Positions 10,727-21,547 of a stretch of 64,000 nucleotides of DNA are shown here, piece by piece. Numbering within the stretch: position 1 is the first letter of the stretch; each line of letters opens with the position of its first letter. The position numbers and the translations under genes are program-made. The notes beneath the pieces are model-generated. The model searched no databases. It saw only the letters and a list, made by a program, of their open reading frames with translations, and had not been told where the DNA came from. The stretch is from positions 31,402,778-31,466,777 of the forward strand of contig JAAALK010000080.1 in assembly GCA_019279435.1 (NCBI GenBank), read 5' to 3'. This DNA is from Zizania palustris. Lineage: Eukaryota > Streptophyta > Magnoliopsida > Poales > Poaceae.

Positions 10727-13700
10727 TGTCGCGCCCCGATTTAATAAATCAGGACTTTATTGAAATTCCATAAAAAATCAATAAAACAAGACGTTCATCA
10801 TGCGACCACGTACAATACGGGCAATCATTCACGGTTCGTAGACCGCATTAATACAAAAGTGAATAAAGATGAAGAGAAACTAATAAAGCAAGGGTCCTAG
10901 ATGAACGCCTCCTTCCAGTCTCGCCTTGACTGGGTCGCTACTCCAGACCTTCATCCTCCTCGTAGTAGACGGGCTCTGAGGTTGTAAGTCAACGGGGTGA
11001 GTACAGATGTACTCAGCAAGCCACCGAATGCAAGTATAATGCAAGGTAATAACAAGGGAGATAGTGGCTAATTTAGCGGAAGCAGCATAATTGTAAATCT
11101 TTAAATGTGAGCAAATTAATTAGTACGGAAAAGTAAACATGTGTGTGTGCATCATCATCCTCTAACTCGAGGGGTACAGTCAGCCCCACCTCGCTCCACA
11201 GTCCTTACGTGCCATGAATAACTCGAACATTCAAACAATTGTAAACTAACTGCGAGTAGTCACACAACCCGCCCTTGACCGTGGGCTCGGCTTTTCGAAA
11301 AGATTGGATTACTCTGATCAGAGATGTACCACTATACCCACAAGGCACGCACCCATCACCTACACCGAAGTGTAACGAGATGACCCATCACACGGGAACT
11401 CGTGCCAAAACCTTCCATATAGTCCTCCCCGACTCAATAGCACCCTCTTATGGGTTTCATATGGTGTCCCGACGCATCGGAGCCCCACCATACCCCCCCT
11501 TGAGCCTCGTCGGTACAAGTCGCCCGCAGGCTAGCCCCTTGCCCCCTCCTCTATGGTGCATCGAGCCGGAGTATTCCATACTTCCAGTTAGGACTTACCC
11601 ATTAGACTTGTGGTTGGTACGGAAGTGCTTTGCAACAGATCCCGCAGACCGGTCCTTATAGTGCCCCGGGTGCGACAAACCAGTGCCCGAGCTTGCACCC
11701 GGAACCCACTATACTTATAACCTAGCCAACTCCAACAGAGTCCAGAGACGAGAATAACAGGGAAATTCATATACAGAATCCAGCTATCTACGACTCGTTC
11801 TTTTTAACCTATAGCAGTTGTGCCGGTACATTGGGCACTAGCTAATATATTTATAGTAGAGTGACAAGGAGTTAAGGCTCAATAAGCATGGCTTGGGTTT
11901 GCACACAAGGACGGGGATCTAATAAATATAAGTGTAAGGCTTGAATATTTGACTAATGTAATATTAACCTATGAGTTATAGCGATAAGTTATTAAAACAT
12001 GGGCTCAATTATGATCAACTGTTTCCACAGAGATGGTCGATGACTTGCCTTGATCAGCAAATGGGGATGGAGGAACCTCGGGGTAGAACTCCTGCTCCTC
12101 GACGAACTCGTAGTCTTCTTGATACGGAAAATAAACAATACATTCAATAAACAGATAAAATTCACCAAATATTAAACATACCTATTTGTAGGTTTTATTA
12201 TGTGGAGTAATATTTTAATATTCTGGGTTTTGTACAAAACAGTAAAGTTTAATATTTTAGGATTTTTCCCCATTTATTTTCTGTATTATAAATTTTAACC
12301 CTAAGGGATTTTTATTCATTTATTTAGTAATAATATTTTGGGTAACAGAAACATACTGTTTTTATTGCATTAATGTGTAGAGAATATTATTCTGGTTTTA
12401 ACAAAATTTGAATGGTGAAATTTGGAGTTAAAATGAGCAAGATATGAATTTTCAAAGTTTAAACAATTTTCTGGATTTTATTTTAAACAGAAAAACAGTC
12501 CTTGGTCCACGGTGAACCAGGCTCACCGTGAACCCGTGACTATGCGCGTGGACCGATCGGATCTGGACCATTGGATCTGGATCCAGCGGCCAGATGCGAG
12601 GCGGGGTTTTAAATGAGTTTGAACGGCCCAGATTAAAATGTGGCGAAGGGGTATACGTGGACGCACAGGATGGAGTCACGTTTTTAAGTTAAATCCGACG
12701 GCTGAGATCGCGTGGTACCGCTTTGACCGGATCTGAGGGCCTGGATTAGATCCCGAAGGGATTTAATCCTAGCCCTCCGATCTGGATCGGACGGCCAGGG
12801 ACTCGTCCGGCACGGCACGAGCTAAAGGGGTGATTACCCCCTTCGTTCTCGGCTCCGGCGGTCCAACGGCGAAGGATTCCGGCGACGGCGTGGCTTGGAT
12901 GACCATGCTAAGGCCAAAAATGGAACCAGTGATGAGAGGGGAACTTGGTCGTACCGGCGGTGGCGGTGACGGCGAGCGGACGGCGACCGGCGTTGAAGAG
13001 GGGCGGAGGAACCGTTCGGGTTCGTCGGCGGCGAGGCGATTCGGCGGTCCTCTCGACCAACGGAGTCGTGGCCGAGGACGGGCGGGCTCCGGCGGTCACG
13101 ACGGTGGCGACGACGTGGACGGAGGAGGTCCGAGGCGACGGCGAGAGCTCGCCGGAGTCGAAACAGAGGAGAAACCCGAAAACGGGGTGGCGGCGCTCTG
13201 GATCGCACAGGGTTGGGCTTTAGGGGTGTGGGCGGAGTGCGGAGGCCAGAGGGGTTTATAAAGGGGTCACCGGCGGCGAGGATGGAAGGTTTTACCGAGG
13301 AAACCCGAGGTGGTTTCCTAAGTTTTCCGGCGAGGCTTCCAAAGGCTCGGGCTAGCTTCCTTAAGCGCGAAAACGCGTCGGCCGTAGATGGAAGGGGAGC
13401 GGTGGCGACCAGGGAAGGTGATCGGAGGGGATCCAAGGCGATCCGGTGGCCGACGGCGAGAAGACAGAAGGAGATCGCCGGGGAAGGAAGGGGAGCGATC
13501 CCCTTCCATCGGAGACGAAGGTCCTGACAGGTGGGCTCCACCTGTCAGTGAGCGAACGGAAAAGGAAAGGGCAGACAGGCGGGGCCGGGCGGTCAGAGGG
13601 CGCAAGGTGGCTGACGCGTGGGGCCAGGCGGGGCGCGGGCGGGAGGAGAGAGGGGAGGCGAGCGCCGACAGGCGGGTCCCGCTCGTCAGTGAGAGGGCGG

Positions 13701-14031
13701 TGATGGGCTGGGCCAAAAAGGCCGTTGGAGGGAGTTTCAGGGTTTCGGCCCGTTTAGGATTTAAAATTGATTTCTGATTTTAAATAATTCCAAAAAATCA
13801 AATATTTGATTAAGGGTTGAATCACTGTGGATAAAAATTTGTAAAAATTCCTAAAATTACCTCTTGATCTCTAGTTTATCTCATAAAATTTTCAAGTCCA
13901 TATTTGGAGTATTTCTCCCTGTTTGGTTTTATTTAGGCTCTTTTGTGATTTCTCCTTTACTAATAAATTCAAAAATGTTTTAAATAATATTTTCTTTCAT
14001 TTTATTCCTTTTTAAATTCTGGGGTGTTACA
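10727..14031 (-). repeat. 5' LTR of element A
   Basis: A 3305-bp direct copy of 1778-5083, with the same ends and about 20 differences including one single-base length difference in a G run. Because A lies on the minus strand, this right-hand copy is the 5' LTR that would drive expression of ORF0 and gag-pol. Confidence 0.92.
10938..12114 (-). other. Putative two-exon acidic small ORF inside 5' LTR of element A
   Basis: This is the duplicate of the block at 1989-3165 in the other LTR of A, with the same exon limits (12114-12049 and 10975-10938), GC donor and CAG acceptor. No difference between the two LTRs was seen inside these blocks. From this 5' copy the frame would be in the leader of full-length A transcripts. 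Confidence 0.42.
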
Positions 14032-14036
14032 GGGCC

Positions 14037-14672
14037 CTCCGCCTTCGCCGAGCCAAGATGCCTGCTGCGCCCGATCGGCCTTCGACATCGACACCTCCGC
14101 CTTCGAAGGTGTAGATCTCCTTAGGCTTCTTGTAATACTTAGCTGCAGGCTTGTAAAAACTTATTAGCTTATTAATATGAATGCGGGGGTTTCTTATACC
14201 TGTCCAGGCTCAGCCTCCGAATGTTGACTTCGAAGTGCTTGAAGACTCTGAAGAACTTCAACAGTTGTGGGCAGTCCTCGAAGTAGCTAGGTCCGAAGGC
14301 CCCCCTCGGTTTAAGCTTCCGAGGGGACCTAACGGCGAAGCCATCTCCGAAGTAGCTCAGGATCTGCTAGCCATTGTGAAGACGGAGTCCCTTCAGAGTT
14401 CTTCGTTTTTGCCTTCGCGAACGGTCTTAGCGGGCGACGAAGCTTTAGAATTCTCTGCCTTCGATACAGCACCGCCAGCCTCGCTAACTCGGAGCGACCT
14501 GCAAAGTAGAGGACTAGGTCTGTGGGCTTCGGATCCTGGACGAGCCGGATGTGGGAGGGCAGGCTCCGATGAGGCTTCGTCCAGCCGAGGGGGCCCTGGC
14601 CGAAAGAAAGGCAAGCGAGGGTTGGGGCCTCGCACTCGATTCTTCTTAGGTTTAGATACAGACTACTCGTAG
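14037..14672 (+). pseudogene. Antisense coiled-coil gene of element E, remainder of exon 3 and exon 4
   Basis: With element A and one GGGCC copy removed, the frame ending at 1777 continues without a break from 14037 to 14108. There a donor AAG|GTGTAG is followed by an acceptor CTGTCCAG (14201-14207), and the frame stays open from 14208 to a stop ending at 14672. The nominal stop at 14112-14114 therefore falls inside the intron. Exon 4 encodes about 154 residues, first acidic (LEDSEELQQLW), later Ser/Gly-rich, ending in a basic stretch (GPGRKKGKRG). No known domain is recognised. The uninterrupted frame over the insertion point is good evidence that A broke a once continuous exon. Confidence 0.6.
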
Positions 14673-14989
14673 CTTTGTAGTTGTACATTTGTAACATACT
14701 TATCAATTATCATTCAATGAATGGAGTTTATTGTATTTGCATACTTCGTCTGCATGCTTCGTATTATCTGATGACTTCGAACGTTTTAGCTTGTCACGCT
14801 CGTACTGTGTATTGCATTCGCACACCTCGCATACATGCTTCCCCCCTTTGCTTGTGGCAACTAGGGACTTAGCCGTTGCTGGTGCGGGCAAAATAAAAAA
14901 TGCGAAGGGTGCGCCTTTTGGCGGCTTTGGATGCTTGAAATGTATTGAGCGAAGGCCTCTTTTGGGCTTCGACCGCGTTAATTTGGAGC

Positions 14990-15624
14990 GAAGCAAGGCT
15001 TCAGCGTAACCAAATTAAGCGAAGCATGCTTCGGCATGCAGGGATTTGGATGTTGTGCGTGAGCAAGGCTCCGAAACGCACTTAGATTTTAAGCGAAGTA
15101 TGACTTCGACATGTTTAGTTTTTAGCTTAGATCACGTCACACGAAGCGAGTCTTCGATGCGTGTTTAGATAGCGAAGCAAGGCTTCTGGAGCTTGATCCT
15201 GTAGTGAAAAGGGATATTTGGTGTGGATTCACCGAGCCTGTGATTTTGATCCACCTTCGACTCTGAGCCACCTTCGACTCTGGATCACCTACGACCCTGG
15301 GTCACCTTCGACCCTGGGATGCTTCGGGTGCGGAACCCGGAATCCCTGGGATGCTTCGGGTACGGAACCCAGAATCCCTGGACGCATCGGGCCATGGCCT
15401 GGAGTCCTTGTTACTGCTACGGGCCCGGAGGCGCTGTGTAGCCTTCGGAGGAATGCTCCGGATTTTGTAAGGTGAAGCGAGGCTTCAAATTCTATACAAG
15501 GCGAAGCAAGGCTTCATGTTTTTGATAAGATGAAGCAATGCTTCGAATTTTTTCAATAAGATGGGGCAGAAGTTTGCTTTAAAGGCGAAGCAGGGCTTTG
15601 AATTTCAAGGCGAAGCAGGGCTTC
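14990..15624. repeat. Dispersed palindromic GAAGC-n-GCTTC repeats in element E
   Basis: About ten copies of a 12-14 bp inverted motif, GAAGC(A/G)(A/G)GGCTTC and close variants, lie between 14990 and 15624. Examples are at 14990, 15021, 15095, 15143, 15174, 15474, 15503, 15532, 15587 and 15612. They sit in a non-coding stretch between exon 4 of the antisense gene and the primer-binding site of E. The rest of 14700-15935 shows no coding signal. Each copy could form a short hairpin or bind a dimeric factor; the function is unknown. Confidence 0.7.
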
Positions 15625-15936
15625 GGATATATATCAAAGTGATTGTGAAATTGTACATCGAAATGGTACTTCGGATAGTGGACATACCTCGTAAAGTGAC
15701 TGAAGGTTGGCCTCGTAGCCCCTGGGGCTTCGATGACCTTTGACGCATGAAGCGGAGCCCCTTGCTGAGGGGTGAGCTCCGGTATGCGAAGGGTATGGGA
15801 AGGCGAAGAGGGCCTTCGACCAGCACTCGAAGCCCCTTGCCGAAGGGTGCGCGAAGCAAGAAAGCTTCGAAGCTCCCCCCTCAAGAGTACTTCGAGTTGC
15901 AGATAGTGGCAGAGAACTTAGCTTTTTGGACTAAGG

Positions 15937-15954
15937 TCCCCACGGACGGCGCCA
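15937..15954 (-). other. Primer-binding site of element E
   Basis: Read on the minus strand this is TGGCGCCGTCCGTGGGGA, two bases inside the LTR end. It begins TGG like the complement of a tRNA CCA tail, and matches the form usual in Tat-lineage grass elements. It fixes the minus orientation of E. The priming tRNA cannot be assigned without comparison. Confidence 0.6.
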
Positions 15955-15956
15955 AC

Positions 15957-16899
15957 TGTTGTAGCAATTGCGTTAGCTACAGCACAGGTTTTGTATGTGT
16001 GTGTATGATGTGTAGAATGAACCTCGAAGGGTTCTCTTAGAGGGAGAAAGGATTTATACTGGTTCGGTCCTCTCCTAAGAGATAATAGCCCTACGTCCAG
16101 TTGTGGTGGATTTGGCATGGTATGCCTCTATGTGGAGATGTGAACTCAAGGGTCTCATGGCCTACTGGAGCGTGTCCCCCTGTTACAAGGGCTTGGCCCT
16201 GCTTTTATAGGCACGCAGGCCAAAGGAAAAGACCGAGATGCCCTCTATGAGCCCTAGGCTCATAGGGGCAAAGAGGGGAAAGGGAGCTAGCTACAGTACA
16301 AAAGTGCTTTACAGCTTTACAGACGTGTCAGGCAACGTCATTTCTTGACCAGCTAGACGACAAAATATGGGCAGAGGGGCCCCCCGTACGACTTCTACAC
16401 TGTAGCAGGATGTAAATATCTTCTGGGTTCGGAGTAGGGCCTGAGCTCCGAACCCAGGGCTCCAAGCCAGGGCTTCGAACCAGGGCTCCGAACTGGGGCC
16501 TCCGAACTGGGGGCCTTGGCTTTGAACCGGCTAGAGAGGGTCCGGAGACTAGCTCAGAGGAGCTCCGAAGGGAGCTCGAAGGCTAACTCCGAATAGGGCT
16601 CGAAGGCTAACTCCGAAGAAGGCCCGGAGGCTGGCTTCAAAGTTAGCCTGAGACTTAGCTTCTGGCGGTTTCCAAGGAATCTTGAGGGCTTCGCTCTGGA
16701 GGGCTTTGAGGGACCCCGCTCTAGAGGGCTTCGACGGGGCTTGGGGGCTTCACCCCGGCAGGCTCCGAAAGGTACCTTGGGACCTGGAAACAGCTTCTTT
16801 GGGAAGATACAGGCTTCGACAGCGTTGGGCTCTGGGCCGAAGGCCGACAGAGGCTGACGTCATTTGGCCCCTGTTCAAGGGAAATCTATTCCCCCAACA
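15957..16899 (-). repeat. 5' LTR of element E
   Basis: A 943-bp block bounded by TGTTG on the left and CAACA on the right. Its minus strand has a TATAAAAG box (16203-16209). The partner LTR would lie left of the window, so the limits rest on the terminal dinucleotides and the adjacent primer site. The right part (16430-16850) carries many repeats of the type GGCTCCGAACC and GGAGCTCCGAAGG. Confidence 0.6.
16203..16209 (-). promoter_or_regulatory. TATA box in LTR of element E
   Basis: CCTATAAAAGCAGGG on the minus strand (TTTTATAGG on the plus strand) is a strong TATA sequence about 250 bp before the end of the LTR. It is the expected start of E transcription toward the left. Confidence 0.55.
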
Positions 16900-19800
16900 C
16901 CCGTCCGTTACAACATGGCCGGATATGGAGGAGTCGATAATGATAAGATGAAGTTTTATCCAGAATCAGTTAGGATATATTGCTTGGACGACAAGTCTTC
17001 AGACTATAAATATGTACCCCTTAGCTAGGTTAGAGACACATCTCTGTCAAACAACTACTCGACGCATCGCCACGCTTTGTTTTCAAGGTTAATCCCGGTG
17101 GGATTCGGCACTCGGAGCTGGGCTGCATCGTTTTGATCTCCGGCGAAGAGGTGAGTTTCGCTACCCCCGACGACCATATTGACTAAGTCAGTATCCTCAT
17201 GACTGCATCAATTTGATCTCTTGAGGTGAACGTCAAAACAGTATGGCCGTCAGTTTATCTCAGTATATTAGCTAGGTCTAAGGTTGCATCCTATTGATCT
17301 CTTAGATTGATGTGATATAGGTGTGTTGTTTGAGGATTCATCGGTTAGGTCTGACATCTCTCGCTACTGTATCTTTTTCATTTTGTATATCGTTCATCTA
17401 AATAAAGTATGTCTGATACTTTGACATATTATTAAGATCATCGTGATTAGCTATTGTCTTGGTTATGTTCAATCTAGTTATTGTGATGATTTTCATGATA
17501 TAGACATGTTATCTGGCACATTTTATTTATTTTCATTGGAGTACAAGCCGACGGGTTATATTTAATTCAATGCTACATCTTATTCGCCATCAGAAAAGCG
17601 ATCATCGACCCATACATGCAAACTGTCCATCGCATCGGCTGATGGCATGCTCGCCCGATCGCTTTGCTCGTTATCATCAGCCCTATGGTTGATCGATGTA
17701 ATAGTCCACGATTATCCTATCCTCATTGCGGTCATCGACTCGATAGCCAATAGGCTATGCTATTGATATTATTCTCTTTATTTTCTTATCAATTGCAGGG
17801 TCAAACTGATTGGCACGCCTTGAACCCTTTTTTCTAAGAATGTAGGACCTGCACTGGAGTTAAACAGATCTTCCAGACCACGCGTGTGTCAAAGTGTGAC
17901 CAAAAAACGCACCAACATGCTTTTTGGAACGCTTGGTGGGACACCATACTTCGCACGTCGGTCAGACGAGACTTATAACAGTAACACCATTGGAGTAACA
18001 AATGGTGGGGTTGGGCCAATCTATAGTAAATAGCCCAAGTTCACCCTATGAAGACAACATCGACGAAATGGAGGGTAAACTCGGTCAAGTTTCGCCGCGG
18101 CTAATGAACTTCAAGAAGTAGACATCGGGCCCGATGATAGGCCGAGGCCAACCTTTGTGAGTGCTCAACTTCCCGATGAGATAAAGAGGGAACTAATCGT
18201 GTTGCTAAGGGAATATCAAAATTGTTTTGCATGGGAGTATCATGAGATGCCAAGTTTAAGCTAATTGATCGTAGAACATCGGTTGCCAATAAAAACAGGG
18301 ATATCGGCCGTTCAAGAAGTCACCTCGATGATTTAAAGCAAAGATATACCCAGATATCAAGGTCGGGGTAACAAGGTTGTATGACGTAGGATTCATAAGA
18401 CCATGACAATATGTAGAATGTGTGTCAAATATAGTACCAATATGGAAGAAAAGTGGGAAGCTCAGAATTTGTGTTGATTTCAGAGATCTGAACAAGGCGA
18501 ACCCGAAAGACGAGTACCCAATGCCGATCACATATTTATTGGTGTATGCCGCATCGGGTCACAAGATCATTAGTTTCATGGACAGGAACACAGGCTATAA
18601 TCATATTTTCATGGCTGATGAAGATATTCATAAAACGTCTTTCCGGTGCCCAAGGGCCATCGGGTTATATGAGTCGGTAGTAATGACCTTCGGCTTGAAG
18701 AACGCCGGAGCAACTTACTAGAGAGCCATGAATTATATTTTCCATGACTCGATCAGAATGTTAGTAGAGATATACATTGATGACGTTGTGGTAAAATCAA
18801 GCAATATCCAAGACCACGTTTCTACGTCAAGTTTTAGAAAGGGCCAGGAAATATGGATTGAAGATGAATCCTGAAAAGTGTGTCTTTGGTGTGTTGGTAG
18901 GGAAGTTCCTTGGCTTTATCATGCATGAAATAGGGATCGAGTTCAGCTAGCGCGATATCGAGGCAATCAAGAATACCCAACCCCCTACTGATAAAACTAA
19001 ATTGCAGTCATTGATCAAGAATATAAATTTCCTCAGAAGGTTCATAGCGAACCTCTCAAAGAAAATAGAGTCGTTCACTCTGTTGTTAAAGCTGAAGCCT
19101 GACCAGGAATTTTCAAGGGGAGATAAGCAGCAGAGAGCATTTGACGAGATCAAGCAGTACCTAAGTTCACCGCCAATATTGATGCCGCCACAGAAGGGGA
19201 CTCCGTCCAGGCTATATTTGTCGGCCAACAGTGAAGCCATTGGAGCGGTTCTGATTCAGGAGGTCGACAAGAAAGAGAGGGTGATATTCTATCTTAGTAG
19301 AAGACTACTAGACATCGACTACTAGACGTCGAGACCTAGTACCCCGCAATAGAAAAGCTTTGTTTATGTTTGTACTTCACGTGCACCAAATTGAGCCATT
19401 ACTTGCTCTCGATAGAGTGCACCATAGTATGTAAGGCCAATGTCATTAAATATATGCTATTGACCTTAGTGCTAAAGGGACATATCGGGAAATAGGTTCT
19501 CGCTCTAACCGAATTTGATCTTAAGTATGAATCGCTAAGGCAATAAAAGGGCAAGTGATAGCCGATTTCATAGTTCAACACAGGGATGAGACGGTGACCC
19601 ACGTTGTGCCGGCACGGATGTAGCATTGGTCCTGTAATCATCTCCCCTTAGGAGGGCACCATTTGAGTTTGCATACACTATCAAGTCATTCTCCACCAAT
19701 AATCAAGCTGAATATGAGGTCGTGATGAAGTGGGTGCTGATACATTCAAGATTCTTAGAGACTCTACTAATTATGAAGCAGTTGTCAGATGAGTACGAAT

Positions 19801-21547
19801 GCAAGGACGATGTACTAAAAGAGTACCATGATCGCTGCTGAGCTATAATGGCAAACTTTCGAAGCATGATCCTCACTCACATCCCAAGGGAGCAAAACGC
19901 AGAGGCGAATGATTTGGCCCAAACAGCATTAGGATATAAGCCGATAGACAGGTCGGTCGAGGCATAAGTCGTGGAGATAGAAGCTGATGATTGGAGATAT
20001 GATATTATTAATTATCTAAAGAACCCTTAGGCATTGGCGTTAAGAAAACTCAGGTATCAGGCAACTAAGTATGTCTTGCTCAGTGAAGATTTGTACCATC
20101 GGACGACCGATGGAGTTCTCCTCAGGTGCATAAGTACCGAAGAAGCCAAAGTTGTGATGTGCAAGGTACACAATGGCATATGTGGAACACACCAGTCGGC
20201 CCAAAAAATGAAATGGTTACTTCGGAGGGCAGGATACTTTTAGTCGACCATGGTGGAAGATTGTATAAGATATTATAAGGGGTGTCAGGATTGTCATAAA
20301 TTTGAAGTTGTCTAAAGGGCACCCGCATCGGCAATAAACCTGATAATCAAACCCTGGCCCTTCAGGGTATGGGGTATCGATATGATTGGCCAAATCTACC
20401 CGGCGTCAAGCAAAGGTCACAAGTTTATAATAGCAGCCACTGATTATTTCATGAAGTGGGTAGAGGTCGTTCCACTCAAGACAGTCACATCTACCGATGC
20501 CATCTAATTCATCGGGGAACATATAATATATCGGTTTAGAATCCCACATACTATCACCACATATCAAGGGACAATTTTCGTGTTGGAGGAATTTTAGAAA
20601 TTCACAGCCGGTATGGGGATCAAGCTCTTAAATTCATCGACGTATTACACATAGGATACTGGTCAAGTAGAAGCATCCAATAAGACTTTGATCAAGTTAA
20701 TAAAGCGTAATATCAATGAATAGCCAAGGCGTTGGCATCAGTCCTTATCGGAAGCACTCTCGGCTTATCGGATGGCACGTCACGGATCATCACAAGTGCC
20801 ACCATATCAGTTAGTCTATGGCCATGAAGCAATATTACCTTGGGAGAATAACATCGACTCAAGAATGATCATGTTGCAAGACCAATTCACATACAATGAT
20901 TATTATAATTTGATGATGGATGACCTAGACGATCTAGCGCAGATCCGATTGAGAGCCCTCGAAAAAGTTCAAGAAAACAAAGTAAGGGTTCCCATGTTCT
21001 ATAATAAGAAGGTGGTGCCGAAATCGTTTGAACAAGGAGAGCTCGTATGGAAACTTATCCTACCGATCGGGTCTAAAGATAATTGGTTCGGTAAGTGGTC
21101 CCCAAATTGGGAAGGACTATTTCGGATACATCGAGTGGTGCCTGACAACGCCTATTTGCTCAAAGGGTTGTACGGAGAAGTATTTAGGAAAGCATTGAAC
21201 GGGAAATATCTGAAGAAATACTTCTAGAGTGTTTGGATAAACGCCTAGGGATCCATACGCCAAAAAGCTGGTACCAGTGGTATCGCCTTCAGACAACCGA
21301 TGCAGAACATCGTATACCAAGAGTACGGAATTCGAAACCAAATCATATGGAATTAGCAATATATTCAATCTTCCATGTTACAAGGAAAAAGTGTTACGAA
21401 AATTCAAAAAGAAACTGTCAAGCGGACTCCCTTTGGCTTCACCTTCAGATCGACCTCTTCCACCGACAGCCGATCCAAGTTCCTCAACACGGTCAGTGAT
21501 TTAGGACTGCCTTCCGTTCACCCACGCCATGGGAGTAGGGGCGTCAG
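16900..21547 (+). mobile_element. Element F: decayed Tat-type Ty3/gypsy retrotransposon
   Basis: Plus-strand order: an LTR/leader-like stretch (16900-17815) with TATAAATA at 17005-17012; a GGCACGCCTTGAACC-type primer region near 17812; a short stretch without clear gag; then a pol reading (about 18090-21227) with many stops. The left edge adjoins the LTR of E, which may have inserted in F. No 3' LTR was found; 21230-21547 looks like degenerate post-pol sequence with no open frame worth reporting. Gag and protease appear deleted. Confidence 0.6.
18090..21227 (+). pseudogene. pol of element F (reverse transcriptase, RNase H, integrase), multiply broken
   Basis: The polyprotein can be followed in pieces. 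A pre-RT segment (about 18110-18260) includes CFAWEYHEMP. The RT core (18422-18721) has WKKSGKLRICVDFRDLN and MTFGLKNAGATY, with YIDDVV at about 18774-18790. RNase H tethering sequence is at 19002-19325, a second RNase H part runs to 19980, the integrase N-terminus lies at 20034-20330, the catalytic core at 20340-20760, and the C-terminal part at 20772-21227. At least five in-frame TAG or TAA codons stand where CAG or CAA would be expected, for example right after GATY at 18719-18721. Such C-to-T decay is usual for long-methylated plant repeats. The aspartates of the RT site remain readable but no protein could be made. Confidence 0.85.

Larger units (their letters stand above)
1778..14031 (-). 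mobile_element. Element A: complete but defective chromovirus-like Ty3/gypsy retrotransposon
   Basis: The element is 12,254 bp, flanked by the 5-bp duplication GGGCC (1773-1777 and 14032-14036). It has two LTRs of about 3.3 kb (1778-5083; 10727-14031), a tRNA-iMet-type primer site (10708-10723), a polypurine tract (5086-5098), an ORF0 (9774-10586) and a gag-pol frame (5126-9600), all on the minus strand. The LTRs differ at about 20 positions by eye, giving roughly 0.6 percent divergence, so the insertion is young. gag-pol carries one nonsense codon and one frameshift, so this copy could not make a full polyprotein. The ORF0-gag-pol order resembles the rice RIRE3/RIRE8 type. Confidence 0.92.
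1..16899 (-). mobile_element. Element E: Tat-type Ty3/gypsy LTR retrotransposon, left end outside window, interrupted by element A
   Basis: Seen: an LTR-like block (15957-16899) with TGTTG/CAACA ends has a minus-strand TATAAAA and, just inside it on the minus strand, a primer-binding-like TGGCGCCGTCCGTGGGGA. Both put the 5' LTR on the right and the element on the minus strand. The internal region holds plus-strand exons (141-1777, 14037-14672) and a non-coding stretch rich in GAAGC-GCTTC palindromes. Element A occupies 1778-14031. No gag or pol is visible in this part, so E may be non-autonomous or its pol may lie left of the window. Known: TGGCGCC-type primer sites are common in the Tat lineage of grasses (Grande, Huck, RIRE2 relatives). 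The lineage name is inferred. Confidence 0.65.

Noticed and set aside
12834..13541. 235-codon minus-strand frame in the 5' LTR of element A
   Set aside because: It crosses the TATA region, is absent as a whole from the other LTR copy because of small changes, and is low-complexity GC-rich sequence.
15957..16899. Reading this block as the 3' LTR of a plus-strand element
   Set aside because: The sequence just left of it is not purine-rich but matches a primer site on the minus strand, and the TATA box is on the minus strand.
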